From Aestuariibacter sp. GS-14 (GTDB taxonomy: Bacteria; Pseudomonadota; Gammaproteobacteria; Enterobacterales; Alteromonadaceae): a stretch of DNA of 64,000 nucleotides. Position 1 is the stretch's first letter; each line of letters opens with the position of its first letter. Positions 1-9,201 of this stretch are shown here, piece after piece. The stretch spans positions 1-64,000 of the forward strand of contig NZ_VHIP01000007.1 in NCBI RefSeq assembly GCF_006494365.1. Reading direction: 5' to 3'. Made by a program: the position numbers and the translations under genes. Under the pieces are notes generated by a model. It searched no databases. It had not been told where the DNA came from and worked only from the letters and a program-made list of their open reading frames with translations.

Positions 1-123
1 ACTGCTTCAGCCCAAGTTCATGTAGATGACTACACTTCACTTGCGCTTCATTGTATAAACGTCGCACAGACTGCTGCGAAATCATACAGCAAAGATCAAC
101 ACGCCCTAATACGGACCAGCTAA
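1..123. other. window-edge segment, undecided partial reading frames
   Basis: The first 123 bases are open on the plus strand up to a TAA at 121-123. They are also open on the minus strand from the end of tal to the window edge, with a possible ATG at 85. Neither translation (about 28 to 41 residues) resembles a family I recognise. It may be the end of an upstream plus-strand gene, the start of a minus-strand gene downstream of tal, or non-coding. Confidence 0.2.
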
Positions 124-130
124 TTTGGCG

Positions 131-1081
131 TTATGCCAAATCAGCCAGCATGGCTTCCAGTGTAACCTGGTCTTTGGCGAACTGGCGAATGCCTTCTGCC
201 AGTTTGTCGTGAGCCATTTGATCTTCGTTCATGTCCCAGCGGAACGCTTGCTCAGTTAATGCCGCTGGCGCTGGCTTTGGCGAATCAACCGGGTTTAGTT
301 TACGCTCAAGTGTGCCTTCTGTGTTTGCCAGTTCATCCAGCAGTGCAGGGCTGATGGTTAAACGATCGCAACCCGCCAGTTCCTGAATTTCACTGATATT
401 GCGGAAGCTGGCACCCATTACAACGGTGTTGTAACCGTGAGTCTTGAAGTAGTCGTAAATACGGCTTACTGACTTTACGCCCGGATCGTTAGCACCGGTA
501 AAGTCTTCACCTGGCTGATGTGCTTTGTACCAATCCAGAATACGGCCAACAAAGGGAGAAATCAGGAAAGCACCGGCTTCGGCACTGGCACGAGCCTGAG
601 CGAAAGAAAACACCAGGGTAACGTTGGTTTTGACGCCCTGAGACTCAAGAATGCGCGCAGCCTGAATCCCTTCCCAGGTGGCGGCGATTTTGATCAGTAC
701 CCGGCTGGTATCGATACCCTGGTCACGATAAAGCGCCAGCAGGTGATTGGCCTTTTCAACGGTAGCCATAGTGTCGAAAGACAAACGGGCATCAACTTCG
801 GTAGACACATATCCGGGTACCTGCTCCATTAATTTACTGCCTATTAACACTGCCAGCTTGTCGGCTGCCGCACCAGCAACATCGGTTACAGCGTTCTGAG
901 CAGCTGCCCATTTTACTGCTTCGGCTGCCAGCGGGCGGTATTTTTCAATTTGCACGGCTTTCAACAGTAACGATGGGTTGGTCGTTGCATCCTGAGGCTG
1001 GTAGCGCTTAATTGCTTCAAAGTCACCTGTATCGGCAACTACTGTGGTCATGGCCTTCAATTGTTCTAGTTGGGTTGTCAT
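131..1081 (-). CDS. tal: transaldolase
   Basis: Transaldolase of the non-oxidative pentose phosphate pathway. It moves a dihydroxyacetone unit from sedoheptulose-7-phosphate to glyceraldehyde-3-phosphate in the cytoplasm. The N-terminus (MTTQLEQLK, then VVADTGDF and [12 protein letters not shown]) closely follows E. coli TalB. The Schiff-base lysine sits in [11 protein letters not shown], and the length (316 residues) is normal for a class I enzyme. An in-frame ATG four codons upstream (1093) exists, but the TalB-like start at 1081 has GGAAA about 8 bases upstream and fits the family N-terminus. The gene is divergent from araB, so it is well placed to drain xylulose-5-phosphate made by the arabinose pathway. 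A shared control region of about 210 bases separates them. Identity is secure. Co-regulation with araB is inferred from position only. Confidence 0.96.
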   Translation of the reverse strand: MTTQLEQLKAMTTVVADTGDFEAIKRYQPQDATTNPSLLLKAVQIEKYRPLAAEAVKWAAAQNAVTDVAGAAADKLAVLIGSKLMEQVPGYVSTEVDARLSFDTMATVEKANHLLALYRDQGIDTSRVLIKIAATWEGIQAARILESQGVKTNVTLVFSFAQARASAEAGAFLISPFVGRILDWYKAHQPGEDFTGANDPGVKSVSRIYDYFKTHGYNTVVMGASFRNISEIQELAGCDRLTISPALLDELANTEGTLERKLNPVDSPKPAPAALTEQAFRWDMNEDQMAHDKLAEGIRQFAKDQVTLEAMLADLA

Positions 1082-1234
1082 AGCATTTTCCATTCAACGG
1101 TTAACACAGAGCGGCGCGGCATTTTCCTTTTTCACAGCCAATCAGGCTGCCAGCTATTGCTGTAAGTGATGAAAAACTAAACACCACACCATTAATATTA
1201 ATTTTATATTACCTTTACATTTGCGTATTATTGA

Positions 1235-1248
1235 TATTATCATACAAT
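1235..1248 (+). promoter_or_regulatory. candidate arabinose-regulon site upstream of araB
   Basis: The stretch TATTATCATACAAT carries the minus-strand 9-mer ATGATAATA (1235-1243) and the 10-mer ATCATACAAT (1239-1248). The first recurs upstream of the arabinanase and the sugar symporter. The second recurs between the -35 and -10 of the arabinan TBDR promoter. TACAAT at 1243-1248 could itself be the araB -10 box, so part of the similarity may be promoter sequence. Function as an operator is inferred. Confidence 0.45.
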
Positions 1249-1295
1249 TAAATTTGGTGGCTAATTTAGTTAGCAGTTCGTGGAATAGAAAGTTT

Positions 1296-2954
1296 ATGTC
1301 TCGTTATACATTAGGGCTCGATTATGGCTCTGATTCGGTCAGAGCGCTGTTGGTTGATGTAACAACCGGTACAGAGCTGGCCAGCCATATGGTGAATTAT
1401 CCGCGCTGGGCAGAAGGGCGCTATTGCGTACCCGCCCGCGACCAATATCGTCAGCACCCGCAGGACTACATCGACAGTCTTATCCAGGTAGTTAACGCGT
1501 TGTGGAAAAAAGTACCTGCCGGTACCGCTGACAACGTTGTGGGTATGAGCTTTGACACGACTGGCTCAACCCCTGTACCTGTGAACGCAGAAGGTGTGCC
1601 GCTGGCCTTAACCGACGCGTTTGCGGAAAATCCAAATGCGATGTTTGTGCTGTGGAAAGATCATACTGCCGTTAAAGAAGCCAGTGAGATCACCAAAGCT
1701 GCCAACAATAACGATGTCAATTATCTCTCTTATATGGGTGGTATTTATTCGTCTGAGTGGTACTGGGCTAAAGCGCTCCATATATTCCGCAACGATGCGG
1801 CGGTGAAAGCTGCAACCTACAGCTGGGTGGAACACTGCGATTGGATGACCGCGCTGATGTGTGGCACCACGCATCCATCACAATTACAAATGGGTCGCTG
1901 TGCTACCGGCCATAAATTAATGTGGAATGAAGCCTGGAATGGTTTCCCGCCAAACAGTTTCTTCACCAGTATCGATCCATTACTGGATGGCATCGTTGAC
2001 ACGCTTAACCCGTCTACACAGCCAAGTGATAAAGCCGCAGGCAATCTCACTCAGGAATGGGCCGACAAGTTAGGTCTGCCTGCAGGTATTGTTGTGGGGT
2101 TTGGTGCATTTGACTGTCATATGGGCGCGGTAGCAGCCAATGTCCGCGAAGGCGTGCTTACCAAAGTGATGGGCACGTCTACCTGTGATATTACCGTTAC
2201 TACACCTCAAACATTGGGTGATACCTGTGTTAAAGGGATCTGTGGTCAGGTTGATGGTTCGGTTATTCCGGGCATGATAGGCCTGGAAGCGGGTCAGTCT
2301 GCGTTTGGTGACTTGTACGCGTGGTTTAAGAACCTGGTGTTATGGCCAACGCAAAACCTTCTGCACGAACTGATGGAAACCGGCGCCAGCGAACTGGCAG
2401 ACAAAATTGAAGCCATTACCCTGCAGCGCTTGTCGAACGACGCTGCGTTATTGCCCGTGAGTGCAAACGATATAACCGCACTTGATTGGGTAAACGGCCG
2501 TCGCACACCCGATGCCGACCAAACGGTATCGATGGCAATCACCGGTATTAAAATGGGTGCCGACGCTCCTAAGTTATTTAAAGCACTGGTTGAAGCCACT
2601 GCATTTGGTGCCCGTGCCATCACCGAGCGATTCCGCTCTGAAGGCGTACCCATTGACTCCGTGGTGGTCATTGGTGGTATCTCCAAAAAATCTGACTACG
2701 TAATGCAAACCTGCGCCGATGTGTGGAACTGCCCAATCGACGTATTAGAAAGTGAACAGAGTTGTGCCTTAGGCGCCGCTATCATGGCTGCTGTGGCTGC
2801 TGGCGAATACCCAACTGTCGCCGACGCTCAGGCTGTGATGGCGTCGCCTGTTTGTAAACAGTACCTGCCGAATCCTGAAAACACAGGTGTTTACGACGAG
2901 CTCTATCAGAAATATCAAAGCCTTGGTGCCTATATCAGCGGAGGCAAGCCATGA
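1296..2954 (+). CDS. araB: ribulokinase
   Basis: ATP-dependent kinase that phosphorylates L-ribulose to L-ribulose-5-phosphate, the second cytoplasmic step of L-arabinose catabolism. It is an FGGY-family carbohydrate kinase: the first ATPase lobe opens with YTLGLDYGSDSVRALL, and the conserved active-site region GFGAFDCHMGA lies near the middle. At 552 residues it is close to E. coli AraB. A TTG at 1221 would add 25 residues with no family resemblance, so I chose the ATG at 1296, preceded by a GGAA about 11 bases upstream. The stop overlaps the araD start by ATGA (2951-2954), which indicates translational coupling in an araB-araD-araA operon. Confidence 0.97.
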   Translation: MSRYTLGLDYGSDSVRALLVDVTTGTELASHMVNYPRWAEGRYCVPARDQYRQHPQDYIDSLIQVVNALWKKVPAGTADNVVGMSFDTTGSTPVPVNAEGVPLALTDAFAENPNAMFVLWKDHTAVKEASEITKAANNNDVNYLSYMGGIYSSEWYWAKALHIFRNDAAVKAATYSWVEHCDWMTALMCGTTHPSQLQMGRCATGHKLMWNEAWNGFPPNSFFTSIDPLLDGIVDTLNPSTQPSDKAAGNLTQEWADKLGLPAGIVVGFGAFDCHMGAVAANVREGVLTKVMGTSTCDITVTTPQTLGDTCVKGICGQVDGSVIPGMIGLEAGQSAFGDLYAWFKNLVLWPTQNLLHELMETGASELADKIEAITLQRLSNDAALLPVSANDITALDWVNGRRTPDADQTVSMAITGIKMGADAPKLFKALVEATAFGARAITERFRSEGVPIDSVVVIGGISKKSDYVMQTCADVWNCPIDVLESEQSCALGAAIMAAVAAGEYPTVADAQAVMASPVCKQYLPNPENTGVYDELYQKYQSLGAYISGGKP

Positions 2955-3643
2955 GTTATACCGAATTAAAACGCGAAGTGTATGAAGCCAATATGGAGCT
3001 TCAGCACCGTAATCTGGTGATCTACACCTTTGGCAACGTGTCACAAATTGATCGCGCAAAAGGCGTTGTGGCAATTAAACCAAGTGGTGTGTCTTACGAC
3101 CAGATGAAGCCCGAAGATATCGTTATTGTTGATTTGGAAAACAACATAGTGGAAGGCACCATGCGGCCTTCCTCCGACACCAAAACTCATACGCATTTGT
3201 ATCGTGCGTTTGACAACATTGGTGGCGTAACCCACACCCACTCAACCTATGCAACGGCTTGGGCTCAGGCCAAGCAAAGCATTCCTTGTTTAGGCACCAC
3301 CCATGCAGATTACGTGCACGGTGAGATTACTTGTACACGAGAGTTAACCAAAGAACAGGTAAACGGTGACTACGAAGAAGAAACGGGTGTGCAAATTACC
3401 GACGCTTATACCGACCGCGACCCGCTTTCAGCACCCATGGTGATTGTTGCGGGTCACGCGCCCTTTACCTGGGGCAAAGATGCAGCGCAGTCTGTATATC
3501 ACGCTGCACTGCTCGAAGAAATTGCCCGTATGGCTTATTTAACCCGCACGCTGAGTCCAAACGCGGCGCCATTAAATCAGGCCATTCTGGATAAACACTA
3601 TTTACGCAAGCACGGCAAAAACGCTTACTACGGTCAGCAATAA
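2951..3643 (+). CDS. araD: L-ribulose-5-phosphate 4-epimerase
   Basis: Zinc-dependent class II aldolase-family epimerase that converts L-ribulose-5-phosphate to D-xylulose-5-phosphate, the last dedicated step of arabinose catabolism. The 230-residue protein has the metal-binding histidines H95 and H97 in GGVTHTHS and a third histidine in GHAPFTWG, matching the E. coli enzyme. SGV and RPSSDTKTH represent the phosphate and substrate loops. GGAGG lies 7 bases before the ATG, inside the end of araB, and the 4-base overlap supports coupled translation. It is followed after 35 bases by araA. Confidence 0.97.
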   Translation: MSYTELKREVYEANMELQHRNLVIYTFGNVSQIDRAKGVVAIKPSGVSYDQMKPEDIVIVDLENNIVEGTMRPSSDTKTHTHLYRAFDNIGGVTHTHSTYATAWAQAKQSIPCLGTTHADYVHGEITCTRELTKEQVNGDYEEETGVQITDAYTDRDPLSAPMVIVAGHAPFTWGKDAAQSVYHAALLEEIARMAYLTRTLSPNAAPLNQAILDKHYLRKHGKNAYYGQQ

Positions 3644-3678
3644 GCCGCAACGCACCTTTATCTATAGAGGACAGAATT

Positions 3679-5178
3679 ATGACTACAGTACAAAAAGAAG
3701 TTTGGTTTATTACTGGTTCACAGCACCTGTATGGTCCGCGTGTACTGGAAGAAGTGGCAAACAATAGCCAGGCGTTGGCAGCCGGTCTGAATAACAGCAT
3801 TCAGCCAGTTAACATTGTTTATAAAGATACAGTTAAAACACCTTCTGAAATTCATCAGGTGTGTCAGGCAGCCAATAGTGCGCCTAATTGTATTGGTGTG
3901 ATTTTATGGATGCACACCTTCTCGCCAGCAAAAATGTGGATTGCCGGTTTGAACGAGCTGCAAAAGCCCTGGTTACACCTGCATACACAGTTTAATGCCG
4001 GTCTGCCATGGAGCAGCATCGACATGAACTACATGAATACGCACCAAAGTGCACACGGCGACCGCGAATTCGGTTTTATCGGCACGCGTATGCGTAAAGA
4101 GCGTAAAGTGGTTGTTGGCCACTGGCAGGATCCAAAAACCGTTAAACAAATCGACGGCTGGTGTCGTGCGGCATTGGGCTGGGCAGAAAGCCGGTCGCTG
4201 AAAATAGTACGCTTTGGCGACAACATGCGCCACGTAGCGGTAACGGAAGGCGACAAAGTTGCTGCGCAAATTACCTTCGGCTACGAAGTCCATGCTCACG
4301 GTCTGCAAGAGCTGGCTGATGTAGTAGCAAATGTGAGCGATGCTGATGTAGCAGCTCAAATGGATGCTTACTATCAGGAATACGATGTTAGCAAAGAGCT
4401 GCTGACCGACGATTACCAGCGCGACCGCTTGATGAAAGAAGCGCGTTTAGAGTTGGGTATGGAGAAATTTTTCGTTGACGGTGGTTTCGGTGCTTTCACC
4501 AACTGCTTTGAAAACCTGGCAGGCTTAACCGGTTTACCTGGTTTAGCGACTCAGCGCTTGATGGCGAAAGGTTATGGTTACGGCGGCGAAGGCGACTGGA
4601 AAACTGCGGCCATGGTTCGCATCATGAAAGTCATGGCAAACGGCCTGGAAGGCGGTTGTTCGTTTATGGAAGACTACACTTACAACTTTACAGGTGGCGT
4701 AGATCAAGTGCTGGGTGCACACATGCTGGAAGTCTGCCCGTCGATTGCCGGTAAGAAGCCGCGCCTGGAACTGCACCGCCATACCATTGGTGTGAAATGT
4801 GACGTTCCGCGTTTGTTATTTGCTGCTAAAGCGGGTCCGTCGATTAACGTATCGCCAATCGATATGGGTAACCGTTTCCGTATTCTGGTTAACGAACTGA
4901 ATACCGTTGATCAGCCAGAAACGACACCAAAGCTGCCTGTTGCGTCTGCACTGTGGGAGCCTAAGCCGAGTCTGGAAGTAGCCGGTGCTGCCTGGATTTA
5001 TGCTGGTGGTGCACACCACTCAGCTTACAGTCAGGCTATCACGGCCAGCATGATTGAAGACTATGCTGATATGGCAGGTGTGGAAACCGTGGTAATCGAC
5101 GGTGACACTAACCTGCGTACCTTTAAGTCTGAACTGCGTTACAACGCAGCTTACTATCAGCTTAAGCAAGGCATTTAA
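3679..5178 (+). CDS. araA: L-arabinose isomerase
   Basis: Converts L-arabinose to L-ribulose, the entry step of the pathway, using a divalent metal (Mn2+ in the family) in the cytoplasm. The 499-residue length equals the E. coli enzyme. The known metal and catalytic residues can be placed: Glu in GGEGDW, Glu in SFMEDYTY, His in LGAHMLEV and His in [15 protein letters not shown] precedes the ATG at good spacing. It is the third gene of the araBDA operon, and the order B-D-A differs from E. coli B-A-D. A perfect hairpin follows at 5246-5269. Confidence 0.98.
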   Translation: MTTVQKEVWFITGSQHLYGPRVLEEVANNSQALAAGLNNSIQPVNIVYKDTVKTPSEIHQVCQAANSAPNCIGVILWMHTFSPAKMWIAGLNELQKPWLHLHTQFNAGLPWSSIDMNYMNTHQSAHGDREFGFIGTRMRKERKVVVGHWQDPKTVKQIDGWCRAALGWAESRSLKIVRFGDNMRHVAVTEGDKVAAQITFGYEVHAHGLQELADVVANVSDADVAAQMDAYYQEYDVSKELLTDDYQRDRLMKEARLELGMEKFFVDGGFGAFTNCFENLAGLTGLPGLATQRLMAKGYGYGGEGDWKTAAMVRIMKVMANGLEGGCSFMEDYTYNFTGGVDQVLGAHMLEVCPSIAGKKPRLELHRHTIGVKCDVPRLLFAAKAGPSINVSPIDMGNRFRILVNELNTVDQPETTPKLPVASALWEPKPSLEVAGAAWIYAGGAHHSAYSQAITASMIEDYADMAGVETVVIDGDTNLRTFKSELRYNAAYYQLKQGI

Positions 5179-5212
5179 TCGACCTGCTGGTGCGTTCACA
5201 CGGTGAGTTGAC

Positions 5213-5221
5213 ATGATAATA
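5213..5221 (+). promoter_or_regulatory. ATGATAATA motif upstream of the HAD phosphatase gene
   Basis: The 9-mer ATGATAATA is shared with the araB, arabinanase and symporter upstream regions. It directly follows TTGACA (5208-5213), but I see no convincing -10 box 16-18 bases further on. It could give the phosphatase gene its own arabinose-responsive transcription. Weak on its own. Confidence 0.3.
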
Positions 5222-5245
5222 TTACGATTCATTGTAGTATGAATA

Positions 5246-5269
5246 TTACCGGCACTTTTGTGCCGGTAA
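5246..5269 (+). terminator. hairpin after araA (terminator or attenuator)
   Basis: A perfect 10-bp stem, TTACCGGCAC / GTGCCGGTAA, closes a TTTT loop between araA and the HAD gene. No strong T-run follows, so it may be a leaky terminator or mRNA-end stabiliser. Its CCGGCAC/GTGCCGG core is nearly the same as the terminator at 20051-20072. Confidence 0.55.
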
Positions 5270-5300
5270 CTGTCTCTTGAACCGTAACGAAGGAGTTTTC

Positions 5301-5885
5301 ATGGTCGATTTATCCGGCTACCAGGGCATTATTTTTGATATGGACGGCACGTTGGTGGATTCCATGCCGTCTCACATGGTGGCATGGGAGCGCGCATGTC
5401 AGGCGTTTGGTTACCCGTTCGACCTGGACTATATGAATTCCCTGGGCGGCGTACCTACACAACAAACTGTCGTAATACTGAACGAAAAATTCGGCATGGA
5501 TCACGATCCAGTGGCTGTGGCAAAGTTCAAGCGTGAGGCATGGGAAACCATGGATCTCGAGCCTGTACTGATCCCGTCCACTATGGCGGTGTTTGAGCAC
5601 TATCGCCCTACCATGCCAATTGGAATCGGAACCGGTGCAGAACGACCGCACGCTGAACATCTGCTTGCCAAGCACGGATTGTTAGCACGGATTGATTCAC
5701 TGGTGACGGCCTCTGATGTAACAAATGGAAAACCGCATCCCGAAACGTTTTTAACCGTAGCGAAGCAAATGGGTGTCGCGCCACAACATTGTGTTGTGTT
5801 TGAAGACACTGAGATTGGCTTTCAGGCTGCTAAAGACGCGGGAATGGACTGTATTATGGTAAAACAGGGCGAAATTCAGCGCTAA
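5301..5885 (+). CDS. HAD-family sugar phosphatase (YqaB / beta-phosphoglucomutase-like)
   Basis: Haloacid dehalogenase superfamily hydrolase of about 194 residues. Motif I is FDMDGTLVDS with the nucleophile and general-acid aspartates. The cap helix bundle follows, then motif II-III residues and motif IV around VFEDTEIGFQAA. The closest general resemblance is to YqaB-type fructose-1-phosphate or sugar-phosphate phosphatases. The TTG at 5277 is an alternative start, but ATG 5301 has AAGGAG seven bases upstream. It lies 122 bases after araA with a hairpin between them. In this setting it may remove dead-end pentose phosphates that accumulate during arabinose growth. The substrate is not shown by sequence. 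Confidence 0.85.
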   Translation: MVDLSGYQGIIFDMDGTLVDSMPSHMVAWERACQAFGYPFDLDYMNSLGGVPTQQTVVILNEKFGMDHDPVAVAKFKREAWETMDLEPVLIPSTMAVFEHYRPTMPIGIGTGAERPHAEHLLAKHGLLARIDSLVTASDVTNGKPHPETFLTVAKQMGVAPQHCVVFEDTEIGFQAAKDAGMDCIMVKQGEIQR

Positions 5886-5955
5886 CCGTGAATTAACGCA
5901 TGTGTGTTGCTGGTTTCATCAGCGGAACACACCTGCCAGTGAACTGAATCATTAC

Positions 5956-5985
5956 TTGCATTCCCTGTTATATTTGTAATATAAA
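5956..5985 (+). promoter_or_regulatory. probable sigma-70 promoter for galM-GH97-GH43
   Basis: TTGCAT (5956-5961) and TATAAA (5980-5985) are separated by 18 bases in an AT-rich stretch about 30 bases before the aldose epimerase start. Spacing and sequence are reasonable for a housekeeping promoter. No copy of the ATGATAATA motif is present here. Confidence 0.4.
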
Positions 5986-6015
5986 AGTATAAAAATAATT
6001 ATGGGAATGTTAACC

Positions 6016-7221
6016 ATGTCTACGCTTTCGCTTACTTCAATACGTCCTTCACAACAATTCACCGCCTCCGGTAGTCGCGCTAAGTGGCTGCTGGCAGGTG
6101 TATTGTCACTCACTTTTGGCTGTAGCAGTCAGGTGATGGCAGAAAAAGGACAAACAATGACAACGACTCCCTCTGCAACAATCAGTGCGTATGGTGTGCT
6201 AAGTGACGCTACACCGGTGAAACAAGTCACGCTGAAAAACAGCAACAACATTGAAATTGATGTCATCAGCTACGGTGGCATTATTACTCGTATGTCGGTA
6301 CCCGATGCCAACGGCAAATCCGGTAACATCGTGTACGGGTTTGATTCGCTGTCAGACTATGAAACGAAAAACCCGTATTTTGGCGCGTTGATTGGCCGTT
6401 ACGGCAATCGTATTAAAGACGCTAAATTCTCGCTGTTTGGTACCGAGTATCAATTGGCTACCAACGATGGTAGCAACCATCTTCACGGCGGCGTGCAGGG
6501 CTTCGACAAAAAAGTTTGGAGCATGGAACCGTTTGCAACCAAAACCAGCGCTGGCGTGAAATTAACTCTCGTAAGCCCGGACGGCGATCAGGGGTATCCC
6601 GGTGAATTAACCACGGTAGTGACTTACACGCTAACCAACGACAATACGCTGGATATGCAGTTTATTGCCACAACCGATGCACCAACCATTGTTAACCTAA
6701 CCCAGCACACGTACTTCAACCTGGCGGGCAAAGGCGATATTCTGGATCACGAATTAACCATTCACAGTTCAGCAATTACTCCGGTAGACGGTGGCCTTAT
6801 CCCTACTGGTGAACTCATGCCGGTTGAAGGAACTCCGTTTGATTTTACTGCGGCCAAAGCCATTGGCAAAGACATTGGCGATAGCCACAAACAGCTGTCA
6901 TTAGGTAAAGGTTACGACCACAATTACGTGTTGAAAGCGCAGCCTGATGACCGCTTAATTGAAGCTGCAATGGTATACGAGCCAACCACGGGCCGCGTGC
7001 TGCGCGTACTCACCGAAGAGCCTGCTGTGCAGTTTTACTCAGGCAATTTCCTGGATGGCAGCACCACAGGTATGGGGCAGCAGCATATCTTCCGCGGCGC
7101 TTTCTGCCTGGAGCCTCAGCATTCACCTGATTCGCCAAATCAATCCGCGTTCCCCAGCACAACCCTGTTACCGGGTGAAGTGTATTCAACGCGCATTGTG
7201 TATGCGTTCGAAACCAAGTAA
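6016..7221 (+). CDS. galM: secreted aldose 1-epimerase (galactose mutarotase family)
   Basis: Interconverts alpha and beta anomers of free sugars. The core shows YGGIITRM, GRYGNRI, the substrate-binding histidines in SNHLHGG and LTQHTYFNLAG, and the catalytic Glu in CLEPQHSPDSPNQ. It carries an N-terminal export signal ending near FGCSSQVMA, so it works in the periplasm or as a lipoprotein. The lipobox is atypical (TFG-C). ATG codons occur at 6001, 6007 and 6016. I prefer 6016 because GGGA at 6003-6006 then sits 9 bases upstream. It heads a compact run with GH97 (15-base gap) and GH43. Arabinose released by retaining or inverting enzymes would be mutarotated before uptake; this role is inferred. 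Confidence 0.9.
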   Translation: MSTLSLTSIRPSQQFTASGSRAKWLLAGVLSLTFGCSSQVMAEKGQTMTTTPSATISAYGVLSDATPVKQVTLKNSNNIEIDVISYGGIITRMSVPDANGKSGNIVYGFDSLSDYETKNPYFGALIGRYGNRIKDAKFSLFGTEYQLATNDGSNHLHGGVQGFDKKVWSMEPFATKTSAGVKLTLVSPDGDQGYPGELTTVVTYTLTNDNTLDMQFIATTDAPTIVNLTQHTYFNLAGKGDILDHELTIHSSAITPVDGGLIPTGELMPVEGTPFDFTAAKAIGKDIGDSHKQLSLGKGYDHNYVLKAQPDDRLIEAAMVYEPTTGRVLRVLTEEPAVQFYSGNFLDGSTTGMGQQHIFRGAFCLEPQHSPDSPNQSAFPSTTLLPGEVYSTRIVYAFETK

Positions 7222-7236
7222 TACGAGTGCGTAATA

Positions 7237-9201
7237 ATGTGGCAGCGTACAACTAAACTGATACTGGCGGTGCTGGTCACCGCTATTTCGTCGGGTTCGG
7301 TATGGGCAAAGGCCATTGTCAGTTTGCACAGCCCGAACTACGAACTCAGTGCTCAGGTGTCGCTTAATAGTGATAATGCCCTGGTGTATCAGGTAAAGCG
7401 CAGAGGCGAGGCAGTGATCCAGCCTTCTGCTCTGGGCCTTACCCTCGCCAATGCATCGTTTGCCAGTGAGCTCAAACTGAACAGTGTTGGCGACGTACGC
7501 GCCATTGAATCGACTTATAGTCTGATACACGGGAAGAAACGTGACATTGTGTATCAGGCTAATGAAGTGCTGGTGAGTGTTGAAAATTCTCGTGGTGATG
7601 TGTTGGCAGTCCGCTTGCGATTAAGCAACGACGGCCTGGCGTTCCGCTACGAACTGTTGGGTAAATCTACCGACACACGCGTAGTGATCAGCGAGCAAAC
7701 CAGCTATGGCATATTTGCTGACACCTTGGGATGGCTGCAACCTAAAGCGGCGGCTCAGTCGGGGTGGATGAACACCAATCCATCTTATGAAGAAGAATAC
7801 CAGCACGGTATTGTAGGAAAGCTTACGCCACAGTTCAGCAACGGCTGGGTATATCCGGCTTTGTTTAAATACAAGGATACCTATCTGGTAGTCAGTGAAG
7901 CTGGCATCACCGAAGGCTATGCTGCTAGTCACCTTGTAAGTGACGAACAAGGCATATTTGAACTTGCGTTCCCTCATCCTGCGGAAACCGTTACTAACGG
8001 CCAGTTGTTACCCGAGCATGCATTGCCTTTTACATCGCCATGGCGACTGCTGTTAGTAGGCGATCTGGATACGATTGCCGCTTCTACACTGGGGACTGAT
8101 GTAGCCAACCCACTAGCATTTCAGGATACCGGTTACATAAAGCCAGGGCCTGCGGCATGGAGCTGGGGGTTGCTAAAAGATGAATCAGTTAATTCTACAA
8201 CCCAACGCGAATTCATCGACTATGCCGCTGACATGCACTGGCCGTATGTGCTGGTGGATGTGAACTGGGATCAGAATATTGGTTACGACGGGATTGCTAA
8301 ACTTTCAAAATACGCAGCGTCCAAAAGTGTGCGTTTATGGCTGTGGTATAACTCATCAGGGCACTGGAACCAAACGGTTTACAGCCCTAAAGGTCAATTG
8401 CTTACGCAGGCCGACCGCCGCAAAGAATTTGCCCGTTTGCAAGACATGGGGATTGCCGGTGTAAAGATTGATTTCTTTCCGGGCGATGGCGCAGCCGTAT
8501 GGGATTACTTTAAAGCGATTCTTAGCGATGCTGCCGAATTTAAGCTGATGGTGAATTTTCACGGCGTAACACTGCCGCGGGGATTGCAGCGAGAATACCC
8601 CAATCTGATGACGGCAGAAGGGATCAAAGGCCAGGAAATGATTACGTTCTTCCAGGACTTCGCTGACCGTCAGGCGTATCACGCAACCCTGTTACCCTTT
8701 ACCCGCAATCTGTTCGATCCTATGGACTTTACGCCCACGGTGTTAGGCGATATTCCCAATATCGAGCGACGTACAACGAATGCTTTCGAATTGGCTGAAA
8801 CCGTATTGTTCTATTCAGGTGTTCAGCACATTGTTACTACACCTGCGCAGATGCCATTGGTTGAGCCGCACGTAAAGCAGTTTCTGCAAACATTGCCGAC
8901 AAGCTGGGATGACACAAAACTCATTGCCGCTCACCCGGGCAAATATGTTGTGTTGGCTCGCAAGGCACAGTGTCAGTGGTTTATTGCAGGCATTAGTGCC
9001 CAGGATACACCACAGCAAATCGTTATACCGGCAGATGCCTATCCTCTAACGGGAGGAACGCTGTTAATGACCGGCGAAAACGCACGCCAAACCCGCATTC
9101 AAACCTTGCCAGCAGGCGATCTTCATTTAACGTTATCTACAAACGATGGGTTTGTGCTGACAACACAAAGAGAGAGTACCAATGATTGTAAAGTCGATTA
9201 A
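7237..9201 (+). CDS. GH97 retaining-type glycosidase (alpha-galactosidase / beta-L-arabinopyranosidase-like)
   Basis: Secreted glycoside hydrolase of 654 residues with a signal peptide cleaved near SVWA-K (about residue 24). The N-terminal beta-sandwich of GH97 spans about 27-285 (SPNYELSAQV, LSNDGLAFRYEL). A TIM barrel spans about 295-560 and a short C-terminal sheet follows. In the barrel, Asp412 in GVKIDFF occupies the nucleophile position of retaining GH97 enzymes, which inverting SusB-type alpha-glucosidases lack. The acid/base Glu lies in TAEGIKGQE (461 or 467). Retaining members act on alpha-galactosides or, in some reported cases, beta-L-arabinopyranosides. The arabinan context favours the latter, but sequence cannot decide. 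Its 3' end overlaps the next gene by 20 bases. Confidence 0.88.
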   Translation: MWQRTTKLILAVLVTAISSGSVWAKAIVSLHSPNYELSAQVSLNSDNALVYQVKRRGEAVIQPSALGLTLANASFASELKLNSVGDVRAIESTYSLIHGKKRDIVYQANEVLVSVENSRGDVLAVRLRLSNDGLAFRYELLGKSTDTRVVISEQTSYGIFADTLGWLQPKAAAQSGWMNTNPSYEEEYQHGIVGKLTPQFSNGWVYPALFKYKDTYLVVSEAGITEGYAASHLVSDEQGIFELAFPHPAETVTNGQLLPEHALPFTSPWRLLLVGDLDTIAASTLGTDVANPLAFQDTGYIKPGPAAWSWGLLKDESVNSTTQREFIDYAADMHWPYVLVDVNWDQNIGYDGIAKLSKYAASKSVRLWLWYNSSGHWNQTVYSPKGQLLTQADRRKEFARLQDMGIAGVKIDFFPGDGAAVWDYFKAILSDAAEFKLMVNFHGVTLPRGLQREYPNLMTAEGIKGQEMITFFQDFADRQAYHATLLPFTRNLFDPMDFTPTVLGDIPNIERRTTNAFELAETVLFYSGVQHIVTTPAQMPLVEPHVKQFLQTLPTSWDDTKLIAAHPGKYVVLARKAQCQWFIAGISAQDTPQQIVIPADAYPLTGGTLLMTGENARQTRIQTLPAGDLHLTLSTNDGFVLTTQRESTNDCKVD

